Positions 1 through 12,620 of a stretch of 64,000 nucleotides of DNA are shown in pieces. How positions within the stretch are numbered: the stretch's first letter is position 1; the number at the start of each line of letters is the position of its first letter. Source of the DNA: Lunularia cruciata (taxonomy: Eukaryota > Streptophyta > Marchantiopsida > Lunulariales > Lunulariaceae); the NCBI GenBank assembly GCA_948567375.1, contig OX419756.1:68426552-68490551 (forward strand), written 5' to 3'. The position numbers were made by a program, and so were the translations under genes. The notes beneath the pieces are model-generated. The model worked only from the letters and a program-made list of their open reading frames with translations, searched no databases and was not told where the DNA came from.

Positions 1-128
1 TCCTATTGGAATCGTTCTGCGGCGAATTGCTTCAGTCAGGCGTGGATGGAATCCGTCGACTGGGTCGGTCCATCTCGTACATCAGCGAGAAGTACAGTAG
101 TACAACGAATGCCTTGAAGGACGCATGA
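1..128 (+). CDS. possible 3' end of an unidentified gene (partial)
   Basis: Reading from base 3, 41 codons stay open from the window edge to a TGA at 126-128. The predicted tail is balanced in composition, rich in Ser, Gly and charged residues, and ends in NALKDA. The other two + frames are also open for part of this distance, so openness alone is weak support. I favour this frame because its residue mix looks most protein-like and the DNA is of the higher-GC type seen around the two confident genes. I do not recognise the family. It could equally be non-coding. Confidence 0.3.
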   Translation, partial: LLESFCGELLQSGVDGIRRLGRSISYISEKYSSTTNALKDA

Positions 129-3100
129 TCCATATGATCAATCACTACTTCCAGATGCCAAACATCAAAATTTTTAGTCCATTCCCAGGTTGAAGACAAC
201 TCTCTACTTTGGAAGTTGGATAAATCCGTCGTTTTACAGAGGATACCTTATTACCTTAAGGCTCTTTGTCGACTTATCCGATCCACAGAGTTAAGGCTCT
301 GGTCACGTTCCTTCACTTGTGGAAAGCGACAGTAATCCAAGGGAATAATCATGAACTTTCCTGTCATCCCTACACCCCTTTTCTGTGCCGCAGAGGCTCT
401 TAACGTCATTGAAGGGCCAGCTAAATAGCGCTTCTCTGTATAGAAGCCTGGCCGGGTAAACATTGGTTGAGGTAATCTCGTTTCCTTGTGAGGCTCCTGT
501 GTGTCCATGCAAACAATTCGTCCCTCTAAGTTTGCCTTCACTATTGAGTTCCCATCTCTGAGATCCATCAACATCAATCATGTTTGTCAGTTAGCATAAC
601 ATGAGATTTTGGTCCACTTACTCGGCTTCATGTCTCTATTCTATGTCGTTGGAGTGAACACAGGATATACGTATAGCCATCCACAGGGACATGCACTGCT
701 GCACGTCAAGAATAAACGTTACATACAACGTTACAACGTTACTCACAGCCAGTGAGTCGACCTTCCGGAGAGGCCGACATTCTGGGTCACACAACGCTTT
801 CCTTTCCGATCCAGCAGAGCGGCGATGGAGAAATCGAAAAGCAAGAGCTGTGAACGAGAGAAGAAGAATGAGAAGACGTATGTAAAATGGTTCGATGAGG
901 TGTGACCCTAGCCTGATCCATTTCTTTCTCTCGCACTCAAGAAAGTCAGTGACGCACGATACATCCACACACTAGAATCGTTGAACCAAAGTCCACCTTT
1001 TTCTTCATCTTGACAGGCTTTTCTCCCGAGTCTCACTTTTTGCATACATGCTTCTCTTGTGCATGTGCTAGACACTCACGCGCAAACACCTTCCATTCTA
1101 AAAGCATAGGACTCTTGTTTCCACAACACAGAACATTTGTCTATATATCTATCCATCCGTCCATCTCCATCATGTAAAGATAGTTCCTGAACGGAGTAAC
1201 AAAGGCCCAATCGACTACCATAAAAGCTAAAAACCAACGTTGCTGGTGGCCCCGTTGTCCCCAACACCCAGTACTCCATCCTTAGGTGTAAATCCCCCTC
1301 CGGTATGTTCGTGAACAAGATTCTGTCAATCTTCACTCATTGCTCCACAACATCCATTGTCCAGTAGAATCCAGACGCCAAGACAGAACTGTCCACGATG
1401 TCCAAGACTCCAAGGCTGAAGGAGCTTGACGCATGCATCACGGGGTATGACCATGGGAACAGATTTAGCTCACTTTACAGAAGAAATCATAGCTCAGTTT
1501 CAATTTCGTCTGGTAATTGACTTCGGAGATGTACACCATGGAATTTCATAGTAGCCAATGTCTACAGGCCGATCACGATGCCAAATTCGTAAGACAAACT
1601 CAGTCAAACAGCTGGGAGTACGTGAACTAATAAAACATGAGATACTTATGACGTTTCTAAGACATTCTCTATCCTTCCCACTAGCTGGCACGGCATGGTA
1701 ATTGACAGATTATTCCCGTACTATTGTATCATGTATGGTGTATGGGCTTGAAGCACACAACTAGCCACCTAAGCGGCACTCTCCATAAACTATGATATTA
1801 GATTCCAAAGCATGTGATAACTGCGAAAAGACACGAGAAAAGGAGCACTCGTGATACTACTACGACTTGTTGACAGCGAGATTTCTCGAAAGCGTTGTAC
1901 ACATAACACGGTGACTTCAGTAAGTTACGAGGATAGCAAGTTCCTCTTCTTCCTCCATATCAATGACACATAAATTCCCTCCAATCGTTTTGTGCCTAAA
2001 GGCCGTAGAAGCTATTTAAAGTATCAAGTCAAGCAGGGTCTTCATGTAAAAGAATTGTATGAGGATTCGATTCTATTTGCCATATATTAACAGATTATGC
2101 AAGTTAAGCATTAAGGTCTATGGGTTTGCTTTGTCATTTCGATTATCCGATTACGGGTTTCCTTAGTGATGAGGACATTCTATCTAGCGATCTTGCTTAA
2201 TCAGATCTCATCACCATCATCATGATCTGATATGTAGAATGGATCAAATCACCAGTAAAAAAGGCCAAGATCACGTCATTGTCACATAAACTCTAGTCAG
2301 GGCGATTCACTACAATAGTGAAAAGCCCTGACTAAATGGAATGTCAAGTTACATAGTTCAACTAGCTGTAAACCCTTCTTAATAGTCCATGCACTGTTAA
2401 CAGTATTGATTCGATGTCAATGATGTACCTCAAAGCACCTCTTACCAAAATTTTGATTTCTTGCTACTGCAGTTACCAGAGCGACATATATGTTACCAAC
2501 CGTTTGAGTAGTATATGGTATTTCCCTCTGCCGTTCAAGACGAGGATATTTGATTTTACCTACCATTCAAACAAAATTGCAGTCCACTTTACATATGGTC
2601 TATGCCTTTCATTTTCTTTCCGAAGGATAAACTTGGGCTTTTTCTTGTATGCCCAGTCAAGTGACTGCGGGAGTAAGTCTAGATCACATTTGAGTAAAGT
2701 TACAGTATAAATCTGTGCCATAAACGCGATCTCTCAACAATGTATTACCGAGCAGACGTGCACGCAAGCACAAAATCTTATCCTGCACTGGAGAAAATCT
2801 TCTTCGCGCACATTCTATCAATGATCTTTGATCGAAGAATCATCTTTTACTCGAGAAATGAACCATCAGGAATAGAAAACACTACTCTCTGATACAGTCT
2901 CCATTGGTTCTGACAATTGTCATCTTCATTCCTTCTGTTGCACTCTTCGTGTTGGCTTACTGACCTGATATATCTTGTTTCCTCATCAACATTTGTATTC
3001 CTTCTGCTGGGCTCTTGACTCACTGATCTAAACCTTTATGTATGAATGGAGTCTCTTCAAGCAACATCTTCAAAGATAAAAGTGATACGTGTTTCCACTA

Positions 3101-4480
3101 GACAGTCTTTTCGTTCTCTGCGAATCCAAATAACCAGCACAGTTACCTCTCCTCTAAACTGCCCTCGAATTCAATTTCATGTATTTTGATATGAATATGC
3201 ACAATATTCTGAATCTGAACTGGACAGACAGTATATACCATTGCTTGACCGGGAGCTTCAAAATTGCTCTACATCCGAGGACATCTTCGAACTCCAAATA
3301 ACTACGAAAGAATGTCGTGTCAATTTATGTCTTCACGCTCTTCTGAGCTCGTATTCCTCTCTTTTACGTCGAGGCCAGCATATTAATGACGTCCAAAGTG
3401 TTTCCAAGAGATCTTGTCGCAGCATTTCACGCGAAGGTCATGTATGGCTCTTTGGTGTCAAAGTATCCTCACAAGGACTTCACATAGCATCCTTCTCCAT
3501 AAAGCTCATGCCCCAGCCGATTTTCTGAATATTCACTGCAGAGGGATAACAACAGGAACAGTATATAGCATCATGTCATGCGGGCCATAATTACCAGCCT
3601 CACACAACTTGGTGTCAATTGGAGGAGAATTATGTAGTGATGCAGTAACTACTCCGAAGGTCTCAGATATTTGTGGACAGAATCTTCACCCCAGACTTAT
3701 GTCATGGACTCCATCGAAATATTATATTGCTAAAACACTATCAGGATAAGAGCTGGCCCATAAAGTGCTTCGCATATTTCGTTCAATTTAAGCAACCCAA
3801 TGATTACAAACTACTCAATCTCGAAAGCAACTTCTCATCATCAGCTGCTTCCAAAATCATGAGAGTATCGTGCCCATGATTGACGCTGAAAGTCGCGCAT
3901 AACCCCATTTTAGAACATAAATCCTTCTGAATGCTACGTTTAAAATCTTTCGTCACGGCAGTGTTAATCGGTCAAGCATAAGCATCAGACAGAGGTAAGC
4001 AACCATACACCGATGAGATTTTGCAAAGGGTGGCTGGTAGGTCATTCGCTCCCCACGGTGATCTTCTGGAGCCACAGTTTTCTCCTCGACTACCGAGGTG
4101 CATACATTTTTGCCGCGTGGTCAAACCATTAGTTTGCCTATTTCCAACTCGATGAGCTTCGATACTCCATGTGGGTCAGGAGATCTAACTCAATTTAGTA
4201 GTTTGTAACAGCTCTTATATTTGAAGGGAGGTTTGTCTTTTACTCGCATTTGCTTCTCTAGGTTCTACCAACAGCCAAGTAGAAAACAGGTTAAATAGGT
4301 CTAGAAATAGGTTTAAATGCACAACTTAAATCACCAATTGATGCGGGGTTATTTCGAGCACAGGATGTTGATATGTTCTTTGAGGGGTTGTCAAATTGTA
4401 CCCTTCTTCTTTGTCAAGTTTTCATAGGGTTCGGTTTAGAGACGATTTAATTTTGTTGAGAAAGGCGTGAGTCGAGTCGA
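129..4480. other. higher-GC intergenic stretch, no recognisable gene
   Basis: Several short ORFs (60-110 codons) occur on both strands, often overlapping one another, and none shows a motif I know. The composition is less AT-rich than the retrotransposon blocks that follow and resembles the host-gene island at 42.7-51 kb, so this is probably unique or gene-flanking DNA. No retroelement remnant is visible. One hairpin (2294-2334) is listed separately. Confidence 0.5.
2294..2334. repeat. short hairpin, 19-bp arms
   Basis: Arms 2294-2312 and 2316-2334 are reverse complements except for two adjacent mismatches, with a 3-base CAA loop. The outer part is TAGTCAGGGC against GCCCTGACTA. It could be a foldback, a template-switch product or an RNA structure. 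No gene lies next to it. Confidence 0.75.
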
Positions 4481-5614
4481 TGAGGTGGTCATCCAAGTGT
4501 GAACTAATCTTAAAGCATTGTATCCTGAAGGAGATCACGTTTACTCTTCAAAAGTACGCCTGTATTGCATCAATAGTTCATTTCCAAGTTTGTGTGTGTT
4601 TCTTCTGAAAAGAAAAAAGGTAATCGATCAAAGAACTTGACAATCTAATAAAGGAAATGAAGGGAAGGAATCTAATCTACATGTAAAGTTGATTTATTAC
4701 TCATACATGATGCATGCAATACACAACTCAAAAATTGCAATCTAGCAGTTCTAACATATTTCAATTGAAAAGGTCCCTTTAGATGGTACCTATCTTGAGT
4801 TATACCTACAGTAAAAATTAATATTATCTGATATGTCATGTGTTTGCAAATACTGAAAAAGTATCAAAAATTCAACAAGAACTAGAGGTAGCTATTTTGT
4901 GTTACTTTGCTAGTCTTTGATCACTTTGTATGTGGATAGAGTATATTTGACCGGCCGAAAAAATTTATCTTCTTATGATAATCTTATAAGCGTTTTGGAG
5001 AATTGGGAGCTCTATTTTCATTAAATGCATTTTGTAGTTTCTGATCGGGTGATTCCGCACCAAATTAAAGAGAATGAAGTATGGAATTGAATATCAATAG
5101 AAACACATATATTAGATTCAATAACAGTCTCCATTGATTTCAGTATACTATACCTTTGGTATATTCTCAAGGATAGTGGCGGAAGCTTCGCCTTGATTAC
5201 CAAGAGAGTAGAAGAAGAGGAGATTTATCTCAATTTATTTGGATTAGACTTGCATGGTTGAATTGAAGAGACTTCAACGTATTAAAAAATAGTCATTTCT
5301 GCTCTCTTGAATGAATTGTATTATTCTATCTCATACAAGAAGAGCGGTAATAATTACATCCGATCATAAAAGTAATGAATTCACGATCATATCAATTATA
5401 AAAAATATTTAATCTTAAAGTTGTTAGTTGTACAGCATATATTAAATTAAGACTATTTTTATCAAATACGAGTTTCTAAGGTCCTTTGATTAGATTATAC
5501 ATATACAAAAGATTAAGAACATTGGGGTATATTGTAGATTGCGGAAGAATAATAGCTCATTATAATTACCAATAGGTGAAGAAAATTTACTTAGTGAAGA
5601 GTAAGTTATTGTAT

Positions 5615-5760
5615 TTAGTGTTGAGCATGTAAAGGTAACATTGGTATATTAGTATTAGTGTCTATTATTTCCGGTATAAGAGTGATGATAATATTTCCAA
5701 TTCTTAAACAAGTGATTTTGAGATCATTGATTAGTATCTTTGAGAAGTACCATACATATG
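5615..5760 (+). repeat. diverged dispersed repeat R3, copy 1
   Basis: This segment resembles 20668-20812 in the same orientation. Both share the string GTTGAGCATGTAAAGGTAA, then a diverged stretch with a common 'tattagtgtctat'/'ttttattgtctat' motif and a closing 'caagtgat...gatcattgatta' type block. The repeat is old and its class cannot be told. Confidence 0.5.
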
Positions 5761-5855
5761 TCAAATCCGGTACTCGAGGCAGCTGCAATTGGTACCGGGT
5801 ATAACTGATAATCAGATTTAAGAGTAAATCAAATATGTTTTAGTGACAGAAATAT

Positions 5856-5969
5856 GAGTTTTTCAGCGGTAAAATTCAAGACCGGTAAACCCTAATACTC
5901 CAAGAAGTTCAAGAGTTTTCAGCGATGAAAATGCAGTACTTGTAAACACTAATACTCCAAGAACTCCTT
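5856..5969. repeat. tandem duplication, 57-bp unit, two copies
   Basis: The units 5856-5912 and 5913-5969 share the order 'gagtttt(t)cagcg', 'taaac.ctaatactccaagaa'. They are diverged at several sites, so the duplication is not recent. Confidence 0.65.
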
Positions 5970-6323
5970 GTACAGGAAAATCTTACCGGTTGTCCGTTCC
6001 AGATATTGCATGAAACAAAGTTTGAATATCATCTTATCTTTTCTGCAGATTTCAAGAGTCTTGTGCTTTAGGTTTTTCATAGAACATGACCGTGTGAGTG
6101 ATCGGGTGAGATAATTTGCAGAATCATTTCTTTAATAGTATTGAGAGTCTTAGGTAGTCATTTCTCTTTCTAGAAAAACTCTCATTCATGGTAATCTTTG
6201 TAACAGAAAAAAGAGAGCAATTTGTGCAATTTTCATTCTATGCTTTTGATGACTCAAAAGCGACTAGTATTTTCTTTTGCCCAATGTACTAGAAGTACTT
6301 GTAAATCATACTTCCAAGTTGGC

Positions 6324-6511
6324 TGAAGCGGACTCTCCATATGCTCTAACACTTTTCAATCCATGATGATCTTGAAATGATTCAAGCCAGTCTCTCAAAA
6401 AGCTAAGTTGTTTGCTATGAAGCGGACTCTCCATATGCTCTAACACTTTTCAATCCATGATGATCTTGAAATGATTCAAGCCAGTCTCTCAAAAAGCTAA
6501 GTTTTTTGCTA
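6324..6511. repeat. tandem duplication, 94-bp unit, two nearly identical copies
   Basis: Units 6324-6417 and 6418-6511 differ at only one base that I can find (G at 6410, T at 6504). The near identity means a recent event, just upstream of the transposase pseudogene that follows. Confidence 0.9.
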
Positions 6512-6560
6512 TTGGGGTTTGCAAACTTCTTGTGATTTACTTGAATCATAAGGAATTTGC

Positions 6561-7600
6561 TTGTATGGACAAGCAAATTCCTCTAGGTTTACATTGAAGC
6601 ACACAATTTGCAAAAGCTTTGTCCAACTTTGGGTAATTGATAGCACAACATTCCTTAACTTTCATATGGTAGAAGTCATTTTGGCAAACTCATTCTTTCT
6701 CTTGAGGATGTTTGGAAATGGTAGTTTGAGTGAGTTTAGTACTTTCAACTTGGAAGTGATAGCATTAGCTTTACCAGATCTCAAGCTCAAGACCAACAAG
6801 TATGCTTTACATGATGTTTACAATATAGACAAAAGTGGCCTTTTTTACAATATGATTCTTGATCGGACAATAACTTCTTGCCAGATTAAAGGAGCTAAGA
6901 AGGATAATACTTGGTTAACCATAGCCTTGGCCTGCAATGTTGATGGTAGTGATAAGTTGGAACCTTTCTTCATTGGCGATGCCACCATGTTAAGATGCTT
7001 CAAAAAGAAAATTGGTGTTGAGCTTGGGTTCTACTATCACAACAATAAAAAGGCTTGGATGACCAAAATTCTTTTTCAATAATGGCTTCAAGAAGATTCT
7101 AGAATGAGTGCTACCAAGCATCATATCCTCTTAATTATGGAGAATGTACTATCATACATATGCAACAATGTGATGCTTACACATATAGAAGTTCTTTTCT
7201 TGCCACCTAAAGCTACCTCCAAGATATAGCCAATGGATGTAGGTATTATTGCTTGTTTGAAGAGATGATATTGCAATTATCAACTTCAACTATTGATTGT
7301 GAGGATGATGTTCAATCTATCAATATCTATAGGGTTGATCACTTTCAAGAAAAGAGGTTAAACTAGCATTGAATGATATTTATACTGATATTATGGCTAA
7401 TTGTTGGAGATACACAAACATCCTATCACTTCATATAGATGGACTACCAATTCTTGATAAAGACATGGAACAAATAGTTGTGTCCAATTCAAAAGCAACA
7501 TGAGCAACTATCTTGCCCAAGGAGGAATTTGCACTAGAGGATGATCATATATCTACTCTCAAAGACCCTATGTCTATTGAAAGCTTACTAAAGTGAGAAG
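6561..7600 (+). pseudogene. pogo/Tigger-type DDE transposase remnant
   Basis: A 173-codon open stretch (6561-7082) continues in the same frame past a TAA into further homology. Recognisable blocks of the DDE_1 (jerky/CENP-B/Tigger-like) fold are, in order: DVYNIDKSGLFY (the first catalytic Asp context, normally MDE/DES-G-LFY), IKGAKKDNTWLTIALACNVDG, KLEPFFIGD, NKKAWMTKILFQ, then after the stop a WL..D.. block, LLIMENV at the second Asp position (normally LLLDN), EVLFLPPKATSK and PMDVGIIACLKR. The key residue in LLIMEN is Glu instead of Asp, and stops (TAA at 7080-7082, TAG near 7230, TGA near 7265) interrupt the frame. Beyond 7270 only patches remain in shifting frames. No terminal inverted repeats are seen. 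An alternative is a domesticated host gene, but the stops argue against it. Confidence 0.8.
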
Positions 7601-7740
7601 ATGAAGAGGATATTCATCATAAGATCAATGACAAAAAGCTTCTAGAGACTACCACTATCATTGTTGATGAGGAAGAACTTGAAAGAGAGAAGAGAAGGAA
7701 GAACACCTAGATTTGACCTTGAATATTTAATCTTTGGTGT

Positions 7741-8329
7741 TGTAATGTTCCAAGGACAAGAGAACCTCCAAGAGAAACCCGAAAGAAGAAATACAAAGCT
7801 TCACACTCAAACTCCAATGCTCCAAAGGAGCAACTTGTCTTTATTATAGAGCAAAGATGATTCTCTCAAAGGAAGCTCCACCCTTGGATTAGACACATAG
7901 ATTGGTTACATTTCAACAAACTCTACACTTAGATTAGTTGCATGCGTGGGTGACATGTAGGTTTTGGTCCTATTAGGTTGGTCAACCATGCTTTGACTGG
8001 AGGGAGAGTCTTCCTATAGGAATCTCAAAATTGCATGGGTGAGGTACCATTGGAAAGCATTGGACAAGAAAAATAGGGGAGGAGGAAAAGCCAACTTCTT
8101 TCACCTTGATAGTAGAGAGTTATGCACATTTTTGAGGCCTAATTCATCCATTTAGGCCTCCAAAATTGGCTCTTAAGTTTTTAGATTATTTTTCGCTCTT
8201 ACTCTATTAGTAGTAATTTCTTGGTGATACCTCTATCTGATCTAAATATTTCATGATATATAACATCCTTCTAAACATTACCAAGCCAATTTTCACCTCT
8301 AGATAATATGTTTAGCTATTGGTATTACA
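7741..8329 (-). repeat. 3' LTR of element 1 (LTR family A)
   Basis: On the + strand it runs from TGTAATGTTCC to GGTATTACA, so both ends carry the inverted TGTAAT/ATTACA termini expected of an LTR. Related copies lie at 15780-16374, 22847-23294 (truncated), 23410-23993 and, inverted, 13507-14252. It is 589 bp long. Confidence 0.88.
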
Positions 8330-8345
8330 AACCTCTCCACTTTTA
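8330..8345 (-). other. polypurine tract of element 1
   Basis: On the minus strand AAAAGTGGAGAGG stands immediately before the 3' LTR start, the position where plus-strand DNA synthesis is primed in LTR retrotransposons. This fixes the element's orientation as minus. Confidence 0.7.
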
Positions 8346-8389
8346 AGACATAATGTACTCATTGCAAAGCTTTTGCTCAAAAGATTTCA

Positions 8390-10002
8390 CTAACACCATT
8401 GTCATGTTGTGGTTTGCATAGCCATGGAAAAGTAAATTAGCAAAGTTTATCTCCACACTAGCGGAGTAGATTGTATGATGGATCCTATGGTTAAGCTATT
8501 GTAATGTGAGAAATCTATGTATATGTATACAATTGGCCACATAGATTATGATCTTGTCTTCTTTGAGGGCTCTTTTGTATATAGGTGGTGGAGAGTTAAA
8601 AGGAAGGTGTGTTTTAGTTGGAGGAGCCTTGAGTGGGAGGAGGACGTTGAGAGTGAAAGTTGTAGTAGAGCATGGAGGCCAGGCGGCAAAGAGAGCAATT
8701 GAGTAAGAGATGTCCCATGCCCCTTATCTACCACTCCCAAATCATTTTCTCATCATGCTTCAGATTCTACATCATGATGGCTTATGGGATTGGATGGTGG
8801 CACATTTCAGGGTGATAGTCATAGAGTCAATGATGGAAAACCTAGATCCTATTGTCCTTTTGGTGTTTACTTCCAAGCAAGTTTGGGACTTGAAAATCTA
8901 TGTGCTCTTGTAATTGGAGAATGACTCAATTTTGCTCATGAGCTTCAAAGTGGAGTTTTGTGGTCCACTTGTCAAAAAGTGAAGAGGCTACATGATAAAA
9001 TTGCAAGAGATTGGGTTCCAAGGAAGAATTTGGGAGTTTTTCAACCATCAAGGGAGTTTGGGGAGGGCATTCAAAGACCAAGGACCACGGTTGGAGAGAG
9101 GAGCTAACATGCTATAATTTGAAGACTATAATTGAGTCAATTCTTTAGGAGATTGAATCAAAGGTGTGAATTTCATACCAATGAGCACAAAATAGGTGAT
9201 TGAAAGAGCTTCATGAGACATCTTCATGATCTGTCAATTGGGTTGGAAAAGTTGACAAAGTGCTTGTACTACTGAGCTCAAGGAATTTTAGGGTTTGATC
9301 AATTTCAATTCAAATCTGGCCCCTTGAAGTTGGAGCTTTGGAAAGTGAGGAGTTGGAGATAAGATGCTAATCAAGTTTGAAGATTGGTCACTCTTGAAGT
9401 TGTGGTTCAAATCACCTTGTGAAGATTTCTAGTATTGTCGGTGGTTAGGGTTTGCACTTTTGTGCAAAGGTTTCATGTGAATTCCTCAAATAGAAAATTC
9501 AGGGTCTTAGTGGATCAAGCATACTTGCGTCTGTAGAGCTCACAAGTTAGCACAACTCCAAAGTTGATCCATATCTAGGGTTTGGGGTTGGATTAGGATA
9601 CTAAAGTTTACAGAGGTTCCAACAAAAAGCATAGAAGGTTGTTGTTGAATTCTTGTGATTGGATCCTCTTTGTGCTTGCATGCCCATTTATACACCAAGT
9701 TGGTTTGGATCAGTGTGCGGGTGTTACGCTTAGGTTCTTTCCTTCTAAGAGTGTTGTGTATTTCTCCTTGGTAATGCTAGAAGTGGTGACCAACAAACCA
9801 GGAGTTTGTGTTATGATGACAAGTTAGGTTGCCCATTACTACCCTACCCAATAGCAAGAATACCAAAACCTAGAGTGAAAGGTTCTACTAGTTGTGATCT
9901 ATGCATGTTCAAACTAGTAGGGACATGTTTACCTCCAACCTCTGATCTATAGGCTTTAGGCACCTTGTGTGTTCCTAGAGAGAGAAAAGCAAAGTACAAC
10001 AT
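8390..10002 (+). repeat. unclassified long repeat R1, copy 1
   Basis: This block matches 24815-27060 on the opposite strand over nearly its whole length, from 'gttgtggtttgc' near 8410 to 'gagagagaaa.gcaaagtaca' near 10001. Copy 2 has about 650 bp more in the middle (around 25160-25800). The right end falls exactly inside the chromodomain coding of element 1, which shows R1 came in later. Both copies keep a similar short reading frame (here 8710-8913) with a shared MSHAP.LPL start, but I know no such protein. Ends of the TG...CA type are possible. No target duplication, primer site or polymerase domain is visible, so the class is open: a long LTR, a non-autonomous retroelement, or a DNA element. 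Confidence 0.7.
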
Positions 10003-11424
10003 TTGTGCATAGGTCAAGTTGGCTCCTAGCTCCCATGTCATCTCATATAGTGTGTACTCTTTCTATTGTACAATTTCCACACACAGATGGTGAGTACCAT
10101 GGATGCATTTCTAGAGAATGCATTTGACTTCATATTTCTCCATAAATGAGTGTTGGCAGGATCAAATGTCTTGTATTGAAGGAAAGTGGGGCAGTCTAGG
10201 GATATATCTACGTAAGGAAACATGGAATACTAGATGGATCTTCATGTCTGATGGTAGCTCAAGGTGATAGGCCACTGCACCGATTCAATGAAGAATGGAT
10301 AAAGGCCCAATAAAACAAGGTCTGAGCTTACAAAGGCCAACCAACATGAGTTTGGTTATTGATATCTAGACTTGATCCCCAACATTAAACTCCATGTGCT
10401 GGCAATGTCCATCTACATACTGCTTTTGTCAATTTTGGATGATCTACAACTTGTGCTTAGCACTCTCCACACCCTATTGGATTCTAGAAATAAAAGTGTT
10501 GATATCATCAACCTTGGTAGCCACCAGACTGATCTTCATCAAGCTCAAAGGTATGAAAGGATGCTCTCCATACATGAGGAAGAATGGTGTGACTTGTATG
10601 GATGCATTCATTGAAGTGTTGTATGAAAATTTCACTAATGGAAGTAAGGTGTCCCACCTCTCTTGCTTATCTAAGGTGAAGCTCCAAAGCATGTCTTCAA
10701 TAGAATGAATAGCCCACTCTATTTTTCAATTGGTCTGTGGATGGTAAGTCATGGACATTGCTAATTTGGTTTTGAAAAAACCAAAGAGTGTTCTCTAAAA
10801 CAAACTAGTGAATTGAGTGCATGTATTGGTGATGAGCACTTGACACAAGCCATGGTGAGAAAAGAATAAGTACAATTAAGCTAGTTGTGGAGCAGTCACA
10901 TCCTTGGTGGTAGGATGCACATGAATCACTTTGTTGGTTCGGTTGACAAAGACTATAATTGAGTCAAACCTTGAGGTAGTCTTGGGCAATTCATAAACCA
11001 AATCCATGCTTACTTATTCCTTATGCTGCTTAGGAGTATGGAAGGGTTGAAGGCGTATTGTGGGAGCATAATCAGAGGCTTTATTTTTTTGATACAGTAT
11101 GCAACTTCAAACATACTCCATTACATTGTTGCTCATCTTAGGCTAACAGTTATGGCATTTGACTGCATCTAAGGTCTTGTCTACTCCAACATGACCTACA
11201 ATGGTAGAATCATGGCATTCCGCTAGGATGGTGGTTCTTATGTTTAGGGAATTTGGGATCCATAACTTGCTCTCATGAAAGGTGAGTCCTTAGGTATTGG
11301 TTATGCCCTTGTATGATTGAGCTCCTACAGTTTGTGGATCAGTCTTCATAGTAGTAAGAATTCTTGGCCAGAATTCTAGGTTCATCTTGACCTCTACCAC
11401 CAGATGGTTTACCATAGAAATTAG
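10003..11424 (-). pseudogene. integrase and chromodomain region of element 1
   Basis: Reading leftward from about 11290, the pieces are: a histidine/cysteine zinc-binding region (HDSTIVGHVGVDKTLDAVKCH then SCILYQKNKAS, with some Cys lost), the catalytic core including SMDLVYELPKT, TQFTSLF and the signature MTYHPQT followed by the Glu region, then LVKFSYNTSMNAS, MYGEHPF and the C-terminal FNVGDQV (near 10375) that leads to the SH3-like block (FIGPLSIL...AVAYHLELP...FHVSL, about 10200-10370). A damaged chromodomain follows to 10003, where R1 cuts in. Several in-frame stops make it non-functional. A 72-codon stretch (10474-10692) is the longest intact part. Confidence 0.82.
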
Positions 11425-11469
11425 GTGAATGCATTTGCAAGTTGCTTCTTGCCTTCCATATACTTGATC

Positions 11470-12620
11470 ATCATGTTAAACCATTGTCCCACCAGATTTA
11501 TTGACAAGATTGATCTTTCTGTGTCTCAAGGTAGACTAGAGGTTTGTGGTCTATCTCTACTACACATGCCTTCTTGCCAAGTTAATGCTTCCAATGCTTG
11601 GTTGCACGGACAATAACCAACTCTTCTTGTTTGGTGGTGTGATAATTGTATTTTTCCAATAATAGCTTTTGAGAGAAATATGCAATTGGGTGCCATTTGT
11701 CATTCCATTCTTGTTGTAGGATTGCTCCTACTGCAATGCATAATGCATCTATAACCAACTTGATGGGATGTATCATTTCAAGATTGGTGCATGTAGTAAT
11801 GCATCTTTCAATTCCTGAAAGGTCAATTCTTGTACGTTTCTCCCACATCCACTTCTTCCCCTTGCCAAGTAGTGTAGAGGTTGTGCGACCTTGGAGAAAT
11901 CTTTGACAAATTGATGATAAAACCTCATCAATCCCAAGAAACTCTTGAGTTGAATTTGATATTCTAGACCACTCTAATTCTGAATGACCTCTATTTTATC
12001 TATTAACACTTGGATACCTTTTACACTTATTGTATGCTCTAAGTAGTCTACTTTAGACTTGCCAAACTAACACTTTGAGATTTTGGCATACAATTGATTT
12101 TGTCATAAAATCTAGAGGACTTCTCTTAGATGTTGCTTGTGCTCCATCATCTTCTTGCTATAGAATAAAATGTCATCAAGGAAAACAATAATAAATTTAT
12201 CCAAGTGTGGATGAAATATATCATTCATCAAACTCATGAAAGTGGATGGTGTGTTGGTGAGGCCAAACAACATCACCAAGTACTCAAAGTGACCATACCT
12301 TGTTCAAAAGGTAATTTTGTGTACATCTTCCTTTGCAATCTTGATTTGGTTATATCCGCTCCATAGATCAAGTTTGGTGAGGTGCTTTGCTCTATTGAGT
12401 TGATCAAACAAGTCATCTATGTGAGGTAATGGGTATTTGTTCTTCATTTTTTGTTGATTTAGTCCTCGATATTCAATGCACATGCGCACTATCCCATCCT
12501 TCTTCTTCACAAACAAGATAGGAGCACACTATGGTGGTATGCTTGGTTGGAAAAACCCTTTTTGTAGCATATCCTCAATTTGAGCCTTATACTCCTGCAA
12601 CTTAGGAGGTGATAGTTGAT
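11470..12620 (-). pseudogene. reverse transcriptase and RNase H of element 1
   Basis: On the minus strand from about 12600: [12 protein letters not shown] then [27 protein letters not shown]-like [27 protein letters not shown] and the polymerase active site IVFLDDIL (about 12170-12200), so the FxDD aspartates are kept. After the connection (HTISVKGIQV, FLGLMRFYHQFVKDFSKVAQPL) the RNase H part follows (11582-11848), with VIDALCIAVGAILQQ, HPIAYFSQKL and ELVIVRATKHWKH, then HKPLVYLETQ near 11540. Interruptions are few: a TGA or TAG here and there in place of Gln, Arg or Trp codons. This is the best kept part of element 1 but not intact. Confidence 0.87.

Larger units (their letters stand above)
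4481..6323. other. AT-rich intergenic DNA without recognisable genes
   Basis: Composition drops to strongly AT-rich. No ORF with a known motif is present. It contains one copy of a dispersed repeat (R3, 5615-5760) and a 57-bp tandem duplication (5856-5969). Confidence 0.6.

Noticed and set aside
251-968. Overlapping minus-strand ORFs of 92-110 codons
   Set aside because: They overlap in different frames, have no known motif and biased composition. Chance openness in higher-GC DNA.
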